A DNA stretch of 64,000 bases from an uncultured Gammaproteobacteria bacterium (GTDB lineage Bacteria; Pseudomonadota; Gammaproteobacteria; JAADHQ01): positions 1-64,000 of the forward strand of contig CAMYJD010000014.1 in NCBI GenBank assembly GCA_947258655.1, written 5' to 3'. Made by a program: the position numbers and the translations under genes. The notes beneath the pieces were generated by a model. It worked only from the letters and a program-made list of their open reading frames with translations. It did no database searches and had not been told where the DNA came from. Below are positions 7,919 to 18,118 of this stretch, in pieces (position 1 is the stretch's first letter; the number at the start of each line of letters is the position of its first letter).

Positions 7919-7939
7919 AATAATAATAATAATAATAAT
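7919..7939 (+). repeat. (AAT)7 trinucleotide repeat
   Basis: Seven uninterrupted AAT units lie about 135 nt upstream of the diguanylate cyclase start, inside an AT-rich gap of about 300 bp (7767-8072) that has no gene. Further AT-rich sequence with AATAATA follows to about 7960. Copy-number slippage here could alter promoter spacing. Confidence 0.7.
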
Positions 7940-8072
7940 GATATAAAAAATATAATAATAGCCGTACGCCAGACAGCAGGAATGTCTTGCTGTACAACCT
8001 TAAGCAAACAGGTGATAAGAAAAACTGATGCGGGACTTCAGTGTGTATCCTTGTGCGTGAAAGGTAGAATTG

Positions 8073-9392
8073 GTGAAAACATATAACTCAAATACCCGGA
8101 TGATCATCTTTGCCGCGTTATTCATACTGGCCTCATTCAGTATGATTTCTTTCATTGGCATGTCGCAGATCCAGAAGACGAACGCGGAATTCGAACGTGT
8201 CATCAACGAGCATAATCTCCAGGCCGCACTGGTTACGAAAATGCGCGATGCTGCGCGCGAACGTATGATGGAGCTATGGCGGATTTCACTGACAACAGAT
8301 CCGTTTGCCCGGGAAGCATCCTATGAGGACTTTCTCGGTCATGCGACCGACTACATAGTAGCGCGCGATGCATTTTTGCAGACGGGGCTCAGTGATCAGG
8401 AGGTGATGTTGTCTGAAGAGTTGAATAAGGCAACCGCCAAGTCATCCGCCTATCACCGCAAGATTGCCGACCAGTTTATGCATGATGATCCCGTATCGCT
8501 TGCAGAAATGCTGAACAAGACCCTGCCGTCACAAAAGGAATCCCTGAGCGCCCTGAACAGGATCATTGATCTGCAGGCGCTGGAAAATCAGCAGGCCTTC
8601 AACAAGGCTACATATGAAGTAGAAAAAACGGTCAATCTGATGATTATCCTGACCGCGACGGCGGTATTTGTCGGTGTAATACTGACTTTGATTATTTTTC
8701 GCAATAATGCCGGTATGCGCCGGGCACTACAGCAAAGTAATGAACAATTGCTGCAGAGCAATCAAAACCTGGAAGCGCGCGTGGCCGAACGCACGCACCA
8801 GTTGTGGCAGGCCAATGCGAACCTGCAGCTACTGGCGCATTATGATGGCTTGACCGGACTTGCCAATCGCGCCTTATTGACTGAACAGATGGCGATTCTG
8901 TTGCATCAGGCGCACCGTGAGAGCAAGATGATGGCGCTGCTATTTCTTGATCTCGATGGTTTCAAACCGATAAATGATAAATTTGGTCATGATGCTGGCG
9001 ATCGTCTGTTAAAGGTTTTTGCCGAACGTATTTCGGGAAACATCAGAAGCAGCGACCTTGCGGCGCGAATAGGCGGGGATGAATTTGTCATCGTACTATC
9101 CGATATCCAGGAAAGCAAAGATGCCGAAGCCTTTGCCGGAATGATCAACGCAGCATTACATGAGCCGGTGCAACAGGACGGCCATGAGCTTGCCATTGGC
9201 GTCAGTATCGGCATCAGTGTATACCCGCATCATGGCGAGGAATCGGAAATGCTGATCAAGGCGGCCGACGTTGCGATGTATCAGGCCAAGCGAGACGGCA
9301 AAAACAAGTACAAGGTATTTGATATCGACATGCTGGAGGATGGAGAGGGGCCGCATATAATCAGGGAGGAGCAGCAGGTGTATAGTAATTAG
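8073..9392 (+). CDS. Membrane-bound diguanylate cyclase (GGDEF)
   Basis: The 439-residue protein makes cyclic di-GMP. A first membrane segment (about 10-30) and a second (about 188-209) enclose a periplasmic helical sensor of about 155 residues, of the four-helix-bundle kind. A short coiled coil (QQSNEQLLQSNQNLEARVAE) leads to the GGDEF domain from about 255. The active site is GGDEF at about 334-338, and RSSD five residues before it is a product-inhibition I-site. It ends with a short acidic tail. GTG 8073 follows an AAGG-type site; TTG 8070 is the alternative. No EAL domain is present. Confidence 0.9.
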   Translation: MKTYNSNTRMIIFAALFILASFSMISFIGMSQIQKTNAEFERVINEHNLQAALVTKMRDAARERMMELWRISLTTDPFAREASYEDFLGHATDYIVARDAFLQTGLSDQEVMLSEELNKATAKSSAYHRKIADQFMHDDPVSLAEMLNKTLPSQKESLSALNRIIDLQALENQQAFNKATYEVEKTVNLMIILTATAVFVGVILTLIIFRNNAGMRRALQQSNEQLLQSNQNLEARVAERTHQLWQANANLQLLAHYDGLTGLANRALLTEQMAILLHQAHRESKMMALLFLDLDGFKPINDKFGHDAGDRLLKVFAERISGNIRSSDLAARIGGDEFVIVLSDIQESKDAEAFAGMINAALHEPVQQDGHELAIGVSIGISVYPHHGEESEMLIKAADVAMYQAKRDGKNKYKVFDIDMLEDGEGPHIIREEQQVYSN

Positions 9393-9713
9393 GTTGTATA
9401 GAGCTTGTTGCAAGTAGACAGGAAATTCAATAAGGCCTGACAGTATCAATGCCTCATGCCTGTCGGGTGTGCATTAACTGAATGCAGATGCAGTATAGGG
9501 TGGCGATCCATTGTGGACCGTTGCAAATATCAGCAGCTATTACAGTTCACATGTTTTACTCATGTCATTGCAAGTAACAGGCCATCCTAAAACAACATAT
9601 TGACGTTCAGGTAGAAAAGGAATTAGGGCTTTTGTAATACGCTCTCGATTATTCGTACGCTGCAAAACGACGCGGCGCCGGTTAATTTGTCGTTAAACTA
9701 TCGGGAAAAGAAA
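9393..9713. other. Intergenic region before an AT-rich islet
   Basis: I see no gene here. A GTTAAAC word near 9692 resembles an integron core site but has no partner. The sequence turns AT-rich to the right, where two genes of different composition begin. Confidence 0.4.
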
Positions 9714-10418
9714 ATGAGAAGCTGGATACAGCAACCAGACCTGGCAAACTATGGGTTAATTCGAGGCATAAAAGAAGTTGTTAATAACGCTTTTGTACCA
9801 TTTGTTTTTACATGTATTCTTGGTGTATTGGTTTTATTATTACCTACAAATGCAGATAAGGTTTTAATTAAAGCAATTGAAGAATTTATGCAAACAGCCG
9901 GTTTTAAAATATTATTTATTTCAGGTCTATTTTTCTCTGGTCTTAGCCTGTTTTTTGCCAATACAAAATTCCTTAGTTCTTTTTTTCGTTGGTCGGCACA
10001 ATCATTGTCAGCTATTGGCTTCCAATTTACTGCGGTACTAGCAGGGGTTCTCGTTGGCATTGCATTTCCAGCTGCAATTGAAGCATGGAGTTACAAGCGT
10101 GGGCTATCATTTCTTATGCTTGGGCTTTGGGTGTTGGCAATTGAGTATGTCTGGTTCTCAATTGCGTATGTGTCTCATGAAAAATTCATACAAGAAGCAC
10201 ATAAAGCTATTGGTAATAAATCAAAGGAGTTCTCTTTAATTTTCGGAGCACTAATTATGAGCTTGGGTTTATATGCGCTTATTACTGTAGAGTGGCCTGA
10301 AATAAATAATAACTGCAATAATCAAAGTAAAGTGCAAAATATTAGTTCTAATAGTAAGTCAAGTTTGCGCATTAAAAACATGCGCTTATACATCCACTAT
10401 GCTGCGGCCATTTCTTAA
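9714..10418 (+). CDS. Multi-pass membrane protein of unknown function
   Basis: The 234-residue product has about five to six hydrophobic stretches (for example AFVPFVFTCILGVLVLLLP, ILFISGLFFSGLSLFF, FTAVLAGVLVGIAFP, SFLMLGLWVLAIEYVWF, LIFGALIMSLGLYALI). A polar Asn/Ser-rich tail follows (NNNCNNQSKVQNISSNSKSS). No family was recognised. ATG 9714 has GGGAAAAG just upstream. Codon use is AT-rich (many AAA, TTT, ATT) and differs from its neighbours, which suggests acquisition from elsewhere. The next gene starts 43 nt later on the same strand. Confidence 0.6.
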   Translation: MRSWIQQPDLANYGLIRGIKEVVNNAFVPFVFTCILGVLVLLLPTNADKVLIKAIEEFMQTAGFKILFISGLFFSGLSLFFANTKFLSSFFRWSAQSLSAIGFQFTAVLAGVLVGIAFPAAIEAWSYKRGLSFLMLGLWVLAIEYVWFSIAYVSHEKFIQEAHKAIGNKSKEFSLIFGALIMSLGLYALITVEWPEINNNCNNQSKVQNISSNSKSSLRIKNMRLYIHYAAAIS

Positions 10419-10461
10419 GGCGTAAGACTCAGAAAAAAGAACAAACAAGGAGAAGAATATA

Positions 10462-10947
10462 ATGAGAGCTATAAAATTAATATTAAGTATTCTGTTGTGT
10501 AGTAATTTCAATATTACATCTGCAGTTGAACTACCTCCCACTGTAAAATTAGAATCACTTTCGCCGCAATTGGCAAATAAAATTGTTGTCGCCGCAGTCC
10601 AGGAATGCACAAAAAGAGGTTATAAAGTTTCAGCGTCTGTAGTTGGTAGGGATGGTAATTTATTGGCATTTCTCCGCAATCCCTTATCAGGGCCTCATAC
10701 AATAAAAGTAAGCCAAAGAAAAGCATTTACATCGGCTTCACTGCAAGCACCAACCTCAACAATGAAATCACGTCAAGACCTCAATTATGCTCCGGGTATA
10801 TTGCTCATAGTTGGTGGTGTGCCCATTAGTGTTGGGGGTAAATTCTACGGTGGTGTTGCGGTTGCAGGTGCTGACCCGGATATTGATGAAAAGTGTGCAT
10901 TGTCAGGTGTAGATGCAGTAGTAGATGCATTGGAATTCGGAGAATAG
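10462..10947 (+). CDS. Exported GlcG/HbpS-family haem-binding-like protein
   Basis: The 161-residue product has a signal peptide (MRAIKLILSILLCSNFNITSA). The body is the GlcG/HbpS fold: LANKIVVAAVQECTKRGYKVSASVVGRDG, then RKAFTSASLQ, and a glycine-rich GGVPISVGGKFYGGVAVAGADP before DEKCALSGVDAV. Members bind haem or cobalamin-like ligands, or act next to glycolate and alcohol oxidation genes; the true ligand here is unknown. GGAGAAG precedes the ATG. Like its upstream neighbour it is AT-rich. It ends just before the first copy of the palindromic repeat that brackets katG. Confidence 0.8.
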   Translation: MRAIKLILSILLCSNFNITSAVELPPTVKLESLSPQLANKIVVAAVQECTKRGYKVSASVVGRDGNLLAFLRNPLSGPHTIKVSQRKAFTSASLQAPTSTMKSRQDLNYAPGILLIVGGVPISVGGKFYGGVAVAGADPDIDEKCALSGVDAVVDALEFGE

Positions 10948-10955
10948 GAAAAAAC

Positions 10956-11009
10956 GGGGTTCAGAGAACAATTGTTGTTAACATTAGAGAATATTGTTCT
11001 CTGATCCCC
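10956..11009. repeat. Palindromic repeat, copy 1 (left of katG)
   Basis: Bases 10956-10972 pair with 10993-11009 in 16 of 17 positions (arms read GGGGTTCAGAGAACAAT and ATTGTTCTCTGATCCCC). The right arm is followed by a pyrimidine and T run to about 11035, so it could end transcription of the HbpS-like gene. A second copy lies at 13680-13732. Confidence 0.75.
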
Positions 11010-11180
11010 CCTCTCTCTTTTTTTACCCCTTTTGTTTTACTGATTTCACTTGCCGGGTAATTGCTCACTTAAAAGTGTTTAAATAAGTCTGGCCAAGATC
11101 AATGGATTTAGAATTAATCTAATCTAAACTGGAGCTTAGGATATTCGCTCTGGGGCAGTTGAATCCTGTTCTTATCAATA

Positions 11181-11217
11181 ATAGGTATAACCAATCATAG
11201 CTAAAGGAATAAACGAT
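11181..11217 (+). promoter_or_regulatory. OxyR-like binding site before katG
   Basis: The four quarter sites ATAG (11181), CAAT (11192), AAAG (11203) and CGAT (11214) are each 7 nt apart. This matches the OxyR consensus ATAG-N7-CTAT-N7-ATAG-N7-CTAT in 13 of 16 bases. The internal T and A of the first half are also kept. It ends 91 nt before the katG ATG, a fitting place for peroxide-induced activation. Confidence 0.6.
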
Positions 11218-11296
11218 TTAACTAATTAATCAGCCTGACCAATACTTACATATGCCAGCCAACCAAGGTCGGTAACATATATCGAATCAATGATAA

Positions 11297-13465
<2,169 letters not shown>

Positions 13466-13479
13466 CTCCCGGCATACTT

Positions 13480-13509
13480 CCCCGCGCCGCCAATACTTGC
13501 GGCGTGGGG
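13480..13509 (+). terminator. Hairpin after katG
   Basis: CCCCGCGCCGC (13480-13490) pairs with GCGGCGTGGGG (13499-13509) around an 8-nt loop with one G-T wobble. There is no T-run behind it, so it is a stable 3' structure rather than a textbook intrinsic terminator. The remaining gap to 13835 has no convincing gene. Confidence 0.55.
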
Positions 13510-13679
13510 GTATACAAGTATCAGGAGCGACTGAGTAAATGAAAACATGCTCTTGGGCGCAAGAAGCACGGCGCCTACAACTTTGCATTAGAATGCATGA
13601 TAATTGCGTAATCACAACTTCTTGCATTCTCATTCATAGCAACCCAAAGCTCTCAGCCCAAATTAAAGCCAGAATAAAC

Positions 13680-13732
13680 GGGGTCAGAGAACAATTGTTG
13701 CTAATGTTGGAGAATATTGTTCTGTGCTTCCT
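13680..13732. repeat. Palindromic repeat, copy 2 (right of katG)
   Basis: This copy begins GGGGTCAGAGAACAATTG and shares most positions with copy 1 at 10956-11009, including GAGAATATTGTTCT. The right arm has drifted (CTGTGCTTCC instead of CTCTGATCCCC). Both copies have the same orientation and lie 2.7 kb apart on either side of katG. The 117-codon frame that runs through it (13539-13892) is probably not a gene. Confidence 0.7.
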
Positions 13733-13835
13733 TTTATTTAGAGGCCGAGAATCTATTGATCGGTTTATATGGGGCGTCGGGTGGGTTGCTTCAGTCCCGG
13801 TTTTATTTGGAACAGTTATCGATTCAGTAGCTAAG

Positions 13836-14213
13836 TCATGCGGCGCTAACAAACAACATCACGATGCAGGCCATTCCAGCAATAAATACTAGTGTGCGTA
13901 ATACGCCTTTATTAGCTATATAACTGAGCGCATGTGCGATACGAAGGACGACAAAGCTTATTGCCAGGCTGTCGATTGTGGACTGATTCACCTGTTGTAG
14001 ATGGGCTATGATCACAGCGGCAGCAAATGGGGCAGTGGCTTCGAGAGCATTGAGGTGCGCCCAGTACAATCGCTGATGCAATCCGCTAAAACTTTCCGCT
14101 GTGACGCGAGGCACCAGATTTTTCTCCAGCGTGATTCCGGGGATTCGTGCTGATAGACCCCATATATATGGTAAGGTCACAATAATTAATACACACCAGT
14201 AAGCAATAGTCAT
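13836..14213 (-). CDS. MAPEG-family membrane protein
   Basis: The 125-residue product has four predicted membrane helices and the MAPEG pattern (an N-terminal helix, then RVTAESFSGLHQRLYWAHLNALEATAPFAAAV with the conserved N-E pair, then RIAHALSYIAN). MAPEG proteins include microsomal-type glutathione transferases; bacterial ones are mostly uncharacterised. AAGGAG lies 6 nt before the ATG. It starts 18 nt after a soluble glutathione S-transferase gene, so both probably form one detoxification operon controlled from the HxlR intergenic region. Confidence 0.8.
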   Translation of the reverse strand: MTIAYWCVLIIVTLPYIWGLSARIPGITLEKNLVPRVTAESFSGLHQRLYWAHLNALEATAPFAAAVIIAHLQQVNQSTIDSLAISFVVLRIAHALSYIANKGVLRTLVFIAGMACIVMLFVSAA

Positions 14214-14231
14214 TCTTGTCTCCTTGGTTTG

Positions 14232-14834
14232 TTATTGGCAGGCGCGCTGGTAAGCCGGACGCTGTTGTAAACGCTCGGTGTACGCCTTCAGGCGTGGCTG
14301 ATCCTGGAGTTGTTCGGGTAACCACATCAGAGTCGAGCCGATCATGATGTCGGCGGTGGAGAATGATTCACCCAGCAGGTATTCCCGATTTTCCAATTGT
14401 TCATCCATCATAGCGATGATGTTTTTGTGGCGACTCATGCACCAGGGCACAATAGCTTGGATGCGTTGTTGTTCAGGCAGAATACGTCCGTGCAATAGCG
14501 CGTAATAGGCCGGGGGTTCGAGTGTGCCCGGTGCAAAGAACATCCATTGTTCATAGTGTTGTCTTTGCGGGTCATCAAGAGCCGGTGCCAGTTTCGGTTT
14601 GCTGACCTTGTCGCTAAGCCAATGACAGATGGCACCGGACTCGATCATGGTATTGCCATCTATTTCGATCGCCGGCACCGCACCCAGTGGGTGGATGTTA
14701 CGGTAGGCCTTGCTCTGACCTTCTCCATTGAATAAATCGATAGCCTCGAGTCTGTATTCAAGACCTAGCTCTTCCAATAGCCAGCGTGGGCGCAGGGCAC
14801 GGGTTTTAGGCGTGTAATATAGTGTGATATCCAT
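14232..14834 (-). CDS. Glutathione S-transferase
   Basis: The 200-residue protein has a thioredoxin-like N-terminal domain (ITLYYTPKTRALRPRWLLEELGLEY), a cis-Pro GAVPAIEIDG at about 51-60 and the glutathione-binding MIESGAICHWL near 63-73. The helical C-terminal domain contains GESFSTADIMIG (about 155-166). Such enzymes conjugate glutathione to electrophiles. Tyr or Thr near residue 6-9 could be the activating residue. It is the first gene of a leftward operon with MAPEG and is divergent from an HxlR regulator 104 nt away. Confidence 0.88.
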   Translation of the reverse strand: MDITLYYTPKTRALRPRWLLEELGLEYRLEAIDLFNGEGQSKAYRNIHPLGAVPAIEIDGNTMIESGAICHWLSDKVSKPKLAPALDDPQRQHYEQWMFFAPGTLEPPAYYALLHGRILPEQQRIQAIVPWCMSRHKNIIAMMDEQLENREYLLGESFSTADIMIGSTLMWLPEQLQDQPRLKAYTERLQQRPAYQRACQ

Positions 14835-14857
14835 CTCCAGGCTCCCTCTATTTACTA

Positions 14858-14874
14858 ACTTTTAATTTGCAAGT
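14858..14874. promoter_or_regulatory. Candidate HxlR operator 1
   Basis: ACTTTTAATTTGCAAGT is a dyad with ACTT and AAGT ends. It matches operator 2 in 15 of 17 bases. It lies 24 nt upstream of the GST start codon, where bound repressor would block that operon. Confidence 0.6.
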
Positions 14875-14894
14875 AACTCGAGTATAGGCTAGTG

Positions 14895-14911
14895 ACTTTA
14901 AATATGCAAGT
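14895..14911. promoter_or_regulatory. Candidate HxlR operator 2
   Basis: ACTTTAAATATGCAAGT is the second copy, 37 bp centre to centre from operator 1 and 28 nt before the regulator's own ATG. The position suggests autoregulation together with control of the divergent GST-MAPEG operon. Confidence 0.6.
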
Positions 14912-14938
14912 TAGGCTTATTGCTGCTAAACTGGTGAT

Positions 14939-15322
14939 ATGAAACAGGTTTCGACATCTCAAAAGGAAAGCCCGGACGTCTGTCGGCGTTCGATGTGCCC
15001 AATCAGTTGTACCCTGGATATCATCGGGGATAAGTGGACATTGTTACTGATGCGTGACCTGTTTATGGGTAAGCGCACCTATAGCGAATTTCAGCAATCA
15101 CCTGAAAAGATACCGAGTAATATCCTTGCCGAGCGGCTCAAGCGCCTGATGGCGCATGAGCTCATTGGCAGGGAGGCCTACCAGGAAAAGCCGGTGCGTT
15201 ATGCCTATCAGCTCACTGATCGAGGGCGTAGTCTATGGCCAGTGATGAAGGCCATTATGCAATGGGGAAATGAGCAGATCCCCGGGACTTACGACACAAC
15301 TGAATTTCGTGAGCGTGAGTGA
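14939..15322 (+). CDS. HxlR-family winged-helix regulator
   Basis: The 127-residue protein has the HxlR pattern: a redox-type Cys in MCPISCTLDIIGDKWTLLLMRDL (about 20-41), a helix-turn-helix FQQSPEKIPSNILAERLKRL (about 51-70) and a wing (EKPVRYAYQLTDRG). Several family members sense quinones or aldehydes through such cysteines. Cys positions 16, 21 and 26 are present. It is divergent from a GST-MAPEG operon and the intergenic space holds two near-identical dyads, so it is the likely repressor of that operon and of itself. Confidence 0.88.
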   Translation: MKQVSTSQKESPDVCRRSMCPISCTLDIIGDKWTLLLMRDLFMGKRTYSEFQQSPEKIPSNILAERLKRLMAHELIGREAYQEKPVRYAYQLTDRGRSLWPVMKAIMQWGNEQIPGTYDTTEFRERE

Positions 15323-15392
15323 TCATCTGAAAAAGATAAGGTCAGATTGAATTTCTTTTTTGTTACATGCACTGGCCAGATCAGGCCTGCAA

Positions 15393-16028
15393 TTATCTGT
15401 TACGTCCCGTCTGCATCCGTTCTATCAACATAGCATTGTCCTGTTTGTAGATGTCTTCAATGCTGATATAGCGTGTACCGGCTCTTATCGTTGCTGCAAG
15501 GATTGGATTGGGGCTGGCTACTTCGCCGCTGACGCGCCAGATAAATTCGGTGCAATACAGCGCCTGACGGCTGCCCAGATCGAAGTGCGGATCAAACGGT
15601 ATGTTGCTGTGTGCATAATGTACTGCAGTCGATGCCAGTTTGTGCTGCGCTGTCTTATCCAGTTTGAGGCGGTATACGGCCCAGTCCGTCGCATCGTTAA
15701 GGAATTCACTGAGCGGCTCGATAACGACACCGTTAAATCCCTTTGCGTCTTCATGTACTGAATGAACGACATGTGCCCGGTGTCGGTAATCAACGATAAT
15801 GCCGACGTGTGAAAAGCGTTTTTCTATCGTAGAGAAGTTGCGTGCGATGTCCGAAATAAAACCCTTGCCACGGCGTAGAATCAGGTCGCCTTGCTGGAAG
15901 GCAGCCGGTAACAGATGTGCACGCGTGCGCTCGGCGTATGCTGTATTGCTAGTCAGGCCCAATGCCAGCAATACGCAGCCGAGTGTCGATAAACGGACGT
16001 CTATTTTTTTTCTTCGTGGACTTTCCAA
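15393..16028 (-). CDS. YiiX/YebB-like papain-fold amidase (exported)
   Basis: The 211-residue product has a signal sequence (VLLALGLTSNTAYA) and then the permuted NlpC/P60 papain-like pattern. The catalytic His is in FSHVGIIVD (about 73), the Cys in ALYCTEFIW (about 158), and a motif GDLILRRG (about 47-54) starts the domain. Relatives hydrolyse peptide or lipid amide bonds; the substrate here is unknown. The frame begins with TTG at 16028 and overlaps the end of the upstream lipoprotein gene by 28 nt, so translation is probably coupled. Confidence 0.75.
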   Translation of the reverse strand: MESPRRKKIDVRLSTLGCVLLALGLTSNTAYAERTRAHLLPAAFQQGDLILRRGKGFISDIARNFSTIEKRFSHVGIIVDYRHRAHVVHSVHEDAKGFNGVVIEPLSEFLNDATDWAVYRLKLDKTAQHKLASTAVHYAHSNIPFDPHFDLGSRQALYCTEFIWRVSGEVASPNPILAATIRAGTRYISIEDIYKQDNAMLIERMQTGRNR

Positions 16029-16372
16029 TCACCATCAACCTTGACGAGATGCATTGTTTCTATTTTTCCGTCTTCCTTTTTACGGAACTTTACCGTGGCC
16101 TTGTCGCCGTCGACGTTTTCTTCTTCGAGGACAAACTTGAAATCCTTTTCCTGTTCCATATTGGCACCCATTGCCGCACCCATTTTACCCATCATCTCGA
16201 CCAGTTCACCGGTAGATGGTGATGCATATTGTTTGGCTTGGGTGAATTCTGCATGCGCCAGGTGGGTCATGAATTTCTCTGCAGTGTCTCCAGGGCCTGG
16301 ACTGCACGCCATTAGAAAGCAGGTGAGGGCGATAATGGTCAGGGATCGTAAGCCAGTGATTGTATTTGTCAT
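16001..16372 (-). CDS. DUF4878-like lipoprotein
   Basis: The 123-residue product has a signal peptide with lipobox LMAC (Cys23). The mature domain starts DTAEKFMTHLAHAEFTQAKQYAS, then carries a Met/Gly-rich EMMGKMGAAMGANME and a beta part with DKATVKFRKKEDGKIETMHLVKVDGDWKV. This is the NTF2-like DUF4878 pattern; function unknown. It sits between lgt and the papain-like hydrolase, all leftward; the gap to lgt is 111 nt. Confidence 0.75.
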   Translation of the reverse strand: MTNTITGLRSLTIIALTCFLMACSPGPGDTAEKFMTHLAHAEFTQAKQYASPSTGELVEMMGKMGAAMGANMEQEKDFKFVLEEENVDGDKATVKFRKKEDGKIETMHLVKVDGDWKVHEEKK

Positions 16373-16483
16373 TGTGAAATCCTTTAATTGTTATATTTTT
16401 GTTCGCGATGATTCATGATAGATGAAATTCATTCACAGCTACAGTGTTTCTGCCGGTTTATTGATTGCAGTATGACGGCCGGG

Positions 16484-17266
16484 TTAACTGCGAGATTTTC
16501 TCAGCATTAGCCATAAGCCAAATAAAATCAGCGGGATACTGAGCCATTGGCCGACACTGAGCTCCATCGTCTGCGCATACTGGGCCTGACGGATCTTGAA
16601 AAACTCGAGGAAAAACCGTGAGCTAAACAGCATGATCAGAAACAGGCCAAACAGGCGCCCGTCTTTCAGTGTTGTTGTCATGCTGCGGTATATGATCAGC
16701 ATGACAATAAATATCAGCAGATAGGTAAAGGACTCGTACAGCTGCACCGGATGCCGCGGCAGGCTGTCGAAACGCTCGAACACGACGCCACCGTTGACCG
16801 GCAGGCCGATGATTTCCGAATTGAAGAAATTGCCGATACGGATCAGTGCGCCACCGAGTGCTGCGGTCATGCAGAAGCGGTCCAGTATCCACAACGACGT
16901 CGGATGCCCCGGTTTGCGGGAGTACAGATAGACCGCGATAATGATGCCGAGGGTGCCGCCATGGCTGGCCAGCCCGCCTTTCCATATCATCAGTATTTCC
17001 AATGGATGCGACAGATAGTAAGCCGGATCATAAAAAAGGACATGACCCAGACGCGCGCCAATGATCGTGCCGGCCAGTACGTACAGGAACAGGCTGTCCA
17101 GTTCGGCAGTGTTACGCTGTTCACGCAGATATATCCAGCGCATAATCTGCAGGCCAATGATAAATGCCAGCGCAAACAACAGGCCGTACCAGTGAATGCT
17201 GACAGGGCCCAGTTCAATCAGTTGCGGGCTTGCGTTCCAGTGGAACAGCGCGTTTTCAGATTCCAA
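16484..17266 (-). CDS. lgt: Prolipoprotein diacylglyceryl transferase
   Basis: Lgt adds diacylglycerol from phosphatidylglycerol to the lipobox Cys of prolipoproteins in the inner membrane. The 260-residue protein has seven predicted helices and the family landmarks: IHWYGLLFALAF (about 24-35), GARLGHVLFYD (70-80), GGLASHGGTLG (about 95-105) and the signature RIGNFFNSEIIG (about 142-153) with the essential Arg and Asn. The start is TTG 17266 with AAGGAT upstream. A DUF4878 lipoprotein, a likely client, follows it. Confidence 0.95.
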   Translation of the reverse strand: MESENALFHWNASPQLIELGPVSIHWYGLLFALAFIIGLQIMRWIYLREQRNTAELDSLFLYVLAGTIIGARLGHVLFYDPAYYLSHPLEILMIWKGGLASHGGTLGIIIAVYLYSRKPGHPTSLWILDRFCMTAALGGALIRIGNFFNSEIIGLPVNGGVVFERFDSLPRHPVQLYESFTYLLIFIVMLIIYRSMTTTLKDGRLFGLFLIMLFSSRFFLEFFKIRQAQYAQTMELSVGQWLSIPLILFGLWLMLRKSRS

Positions 17267-17470
17267 TTCTTATCCTTTTTCCTGATATTGTATACTGGAG
17301 CAGATAATACAAGGAGTCGAGGGGCTGTGCCAGGCAAATAAGGCCGAATTACAACTGGCACGTGGAATATTGCACATTTTTTACTGTTATGGAATTAGTC
17401 GCTGGTAGTGAAGACTGCGCTGTATAGTTTTAGGTAAAGACAGTTTGTATCAGGAATCCCTGCAAGTGTT

Positions 17471-18055
17471 TTAGGTGTTGCGAGTCCATGCAAAATCCAT
17501 TTGTCGTGCCGTTTTTTCAGCAAGTTCCAGGCTATGTAATCTACTGACCAGATGCAGGCACATATCGATGCCGGCAGAAATACCGGCAGAACTTATTATA
17601 TTGCCCGCATCAACCCAGCGCACATTGTCAATTACATCAAGGTCGGGAAACTGGTTTTTCAGGTCAGGAATATCTTCCCAGTGAGTTGTCGCACTTTTGT
17701 TCTTTAGTATATTAGCTTTTGCCAGCAGAAAAGCGCCTGTGCAAACGCTGGCAACCAAGGTAGCTTGCCTTGACTGTTTTGCAATCCAGTTTATTACGCC
17801 AGGTTTTTCCATTTCTTGTTCGTGAACGCCGCCGACGATAATTAATACGTCAATAGCGGGGTGATTGTGGAAGCCGTACTGAGGATTGACGCTGTAGCCA
17901 GCTCTGGCGCTAATGGCATTGCCACTTTCGCTAACCAGGAATACTGTAAACGGTTTGTTTTCTTGGCAAACCCTGGAGGCTGTCGAAAAAACCTCAAACG
18001 GTCCCGAGAAGTCCAGCACCTCGGCCTGATCGTATATATAGATCCCAATATTCAT
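17471..18055 (-). CDS. DJ-1/PfpI-family protein (glutamine amidotransferase-like fold)
   Basis: The 194-residue single-domain protein has the GATase1-like fold. The nucleophile elbow is ASVCTGAFLLA (Cys at about 105), with an upstream Glu in the first strand region (FEVFSTA) and the HWEDIPDL motif. This resembles isonitrile hydratase or the sensor half of AraC-type regulators, but no DNA-binding domain follows. AAGGAAT precedes the ATG. A GNAT gene lies 63 nt upstream in the same direction. The substrate is unknown. Confidence 0.8.
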   Translation of the reverse strand: MNIGIYIYDQAEVLDFSGPFEVFSTASRVCQENKPFTVFLVSESGNAISARAGYSVNPQYGFHNHPAIDVLIIVGGVHEQEMEKPGVINWIAKQSRQATLVASVCTGAFLLAKANILKNKSATTHWEDIPDLKNQFPDLDVIDNVRWVDAGNIISSAGISAGIDMCLHLVSRLHSLELAEKTARQMDFAWTRNT

Positions 18056-18118
18056 ATATAAATATTCCTTTAATATGGTTTTTCAGGAAGTGGAGCAGGA
18101 GTGTCTCGTTAACATGCT

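Noticed and set aside
9688-9696. GTTAAAC resembling an integron attC core before an AT-rich gene pair
   Set aside because: No matching inverse core, no attC-like folded sequence after either gene and no integrase in the window.
13539-13892. 117-codon open frame after katG
   Set aside because: It runs through a palindromic repeat copy, overlaps the MAPEG gene end and has no recognisable protein pattern.
15331-15356. AAGGTCAGATTGAATT resembling another REP arm
   Set aside because: Only one arm is present and no second copy was seen in the window.
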